The notes beneath the pieces were generated by a model. That model saw only the letters and a list, made by a program, of their open reading frames with translations, made no database searches and was not told the DNA's origin. Positions 62,927-64,000 of a stretch of DNA of 64,000 nt are shown here, piece after piece. The translations under genes were made by a program, and so were the position numbers. The stretch's first letter is position 1. Each line of letters starts with the position of its first letter. The DNA comes from Sellimonas caecigallum (GTDB lineage Bacteria; Bacillota; Clostridia; Lachnospirales; Lachnospiraceae), in contig NZ_VIRV01000011.1 of the NCBI RefSeq assembly GCF_019754295.1, forward strand, positions 1 through 64,000, read 5' to 3'.

Positions 62927-63457
62927 TTATCGGATCAACCGCTGGATTGCCTTTGCCTTTGGCGTCCCGGCTTTTCCGAGCAGTTCAAAAAGCAGTGCCT
63001 CGTATGTCGTGAGAACAGCTCCTTCTATCCTTGCTCTTTCCAGAGCCATCTCCTTGTCCCGGTGTTTCCGGCTGGAAATGCAATCCGTCACAAGTACCGG
63101 AATATATCCGTTTTCTTTCAGATCGATAACCGTCTGAAGGACACAGATATGGGATTCTATTCCACACACAACAACATAGGTTTTCCCCTCGATCAGGGGC
63201 GACAGTTCCTCATAGGCACTGTAACTTATCTTTTCCTGATAGTCCTCTGTCCCTGCCGCATCTGTAATCTCCTTTACCGTCATCCCAAGTCCTCTTGTGT
63301 ACTGCTGTGTGAGGATGATCGGGATTTCCAGTGTGCGAAGCCCTTTGAGCAAAATTTCAGAGTGCTCCAGCAGTTCTTCTTTTCCCTCCATGACCGGCAT
63401 GAGCCGTTCCTGGTAATCGACAGCCACTGCTATCGTCTTATTTGCGTCTATCTTCAT
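62927..63457 (-). CDS. Isochorismatase-like cysteine hydrolase (YcaC type)
   Basis: 176 residues with the cysteine hydrolase triad: D14 in VAVDYQERLMP, a Lys in the central part, and the nucleophile Cys in CGIESHICVLQT. These enzymes hydrolyse amides such as nicotinamide, ureidoacrylate or others; YcaC-type members have no settled substrate. Its start overlaps the end of the DUF4125 gene by 20 nt, so the two are probably coupled. Confidence 0.87.
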   Translation of the reverse strand: MKIDANKTIAVAVDYQERLMPVMEGKEELLEHSEILLKGLRTLEIPIILTQQYTRGLGMTVKEITDAAGTEDYQEKISYSAYEELSPLIEGKTYVVVCGIESHICVLQTVIDLKENGYIPVLVTDCISSRKHRDKEMALERARIEGAVLTTYEALLFELLGKAGTPKAKAIQRLIR

Positions 63458-64000
63458 CCAATCTTTCCTCCGTCTGTTCTAATGTCTTGTATCCATACTG
63501 CGCGATCATGTTGTTTAGGATCATCTCTGTATAATTTTTCCCTTCCCGCTCAAATCGGCAGATCATGGCATAGTAAAGAGCCAGCGTTTTATCTGAATAA
63601 GTGGAAATCTCGCCGCGAAGATAAGTCTCCTGTGATGTCTCCCATTCGGTGTCTTCGGATGTGCGGATCTTCCGTCCGGTAGCCCCAAGTTTTGGGTACT
63701 TTGCTGCAAATTCTTCCGCCCACTCCATCTCTTTTGATATGATATCTTCCTGGATCCGGATTCTGGCTTCCTCCCGTTTCGGGAGCACATCTGCAAACCT
63801 TGCATACTGCTCTGGTGCTGTGCTTTCCATCATACGGGCATACTTCTCTGTGATCAGATTCCATCCTTTCTCCCGCGCCTCGTTTAAATCGTCGAGATAA
63901 CTTACGATGACCTCCTCATCCCAGGCAAGAAACTGACTTTTCCTCATGATCACAAACGTCTCCTGGTCGTCCTGGCAGGCGGCCCGCCCGCCTTCATTCG
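63438..64000 (-). CDS. DUF4125 family protein (N-terminus beyond the window)
   Basis: At least 187 residues. The frame stays open through the right edge (AACQDDQETFVIMRKSQF leads into the part within the window), so GTG 63953 or ATG 63947 should not be taken as the start. Visible text includes QFLAWDEEVIVSYLDDL, MESTAPEQYARF and YGYKTLEQTEERLDEDRR. Function unknown; family members are cytoplasmic and sometimes fused to radical-SAM or other domains. The gene overlaps the downstream hydrolase by 20 nt. Confidence 0.8.
   Translation of the reverse strand, partial: NEGGRAACQDDQETFVIMRKSQFLAWDEEVIVSYLDDLNEAREKGWNLITEKYARMMESTAPEQYARFADVLPKREEARIRIQEDIISKEMEWAEEFAAKYPKLGATGRKIRTSEDTEWETSQETYLRGEISTYSDKTLALYYAMICRFEREGKNYTEMILNNMIAQYGYKTLEQTEERLDEDRRK

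Noticed and set aside
62336-63682. A 448-codon rightward frame across the ogt and isochorismatase-like genes
   Set aside because: It is antisense to three genes with clear active-site motifs and has no recognisable domain; the length reflects the reverse complement of their codon use.
1-64000. CRISPR array, prophage, integrase or insertion sequence
   Set aside because: I saw no regularly spaced direct repeats, no transposase or integrase motifs and no phage structural genes; the accessory character here comes from metabolic clusters only.

Overview
The window reads as a chromosomal segment of an anaerobic, gut-type Gram-positive of class Clostridia, most likely family Lachnospiraceae. This is inferred from mid-range GC, strong AGGAGG-type ribosome binding sites, TTGACA/TATAAT promoters, T-box and TPP riboswitches, sortase-type and lipoprotein signals, and the gene families present. 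I see no prophage, insertion sequence, CRISPR array, tRNA or rRNA gene. The -35 half of a strong A-rich promoter leaves the left edge, and a DUF4125 gene is cut by the right edge.

Layout. 0-9.3 kb: a DUF2798 membrane protein, an xpaC-telA operon, a candidate structured small RNA, an SPOUT rRNA methylase, a P1 peptidase, a decayed TetR/MATE efflux locus, a nucleoside phosphorylase and rplM-rpsI. 9.6-11.6 kb: an alpha-amylase fused to a Maf nucleotide pyrophosphatase. 11.6-30.5 kb: a large divergent peptide-use locus. A 13-gene leftward operon encodes an Opp-type importer, a MATE exporter, M29, M3 and M42 peptidases, two metal amidohydrolases, an iron alcohol dehydrogenase and a ribulose-phosphate-epimerase-like protein. 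A rightward operon encodes a YheO-type PAS/HTH regulator, an APH-fold small-molecule kinase and an M24 Xaa-Pro peptidase. A perfect 7+7 inverted repeat overlaps the -10 of the leftward promoter. 30.5-38.3 kb: one giant surface M26 (ZmpB-like) metallopeptidase carrying cohesin-like and dockerin modules and two GLUG arrays.

38.4-43 kb: a trehalose PTS operon (treC, treB) divergent from treR, with three TGTTTAAACA-like operators. 43-44.5 kb: a membrane-anchored polysaccharide deacetylase. 44.6-47.7 kb: a thiamin-precursor ABC transporter behind a TPP riboswitch and terminator. 47.8-49.1 kb: a divergent pair, a TudS-related desulfidase and an ECF S component. 49.2-53.4 kb: a flavin reductase and nadA-nadB-nadC-niaR with a probable NiaR operator on the nadA promoter. 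53.5-57.1 kb: a T-box (UAC, tyrosine specifier) leader driving a Nudix/P-loop kinase fusion, tyrS and a ZIP metal transporter. 57.1-64 kb: an RpiR regulator, an M24 aminopeptidase P, a 36-codon ORF, a zinc-dependent phospholipase C-like protein, a UMF1-type MFS transporter, an O6-alkylguanine-DNA methyltransferase, an isochorismatase-like hydrolase and DUF4125.

The strongest candidates for undescribed biology are the peptide-use regulon with its kinase and epimerase, the cohesin/dockerin M26 protease, the desulfidase/ECF pair, the Nudix-kinase gene under tyrosine T-box control, the amylase-Maf fusion, and the small RNA at 3472-3747.
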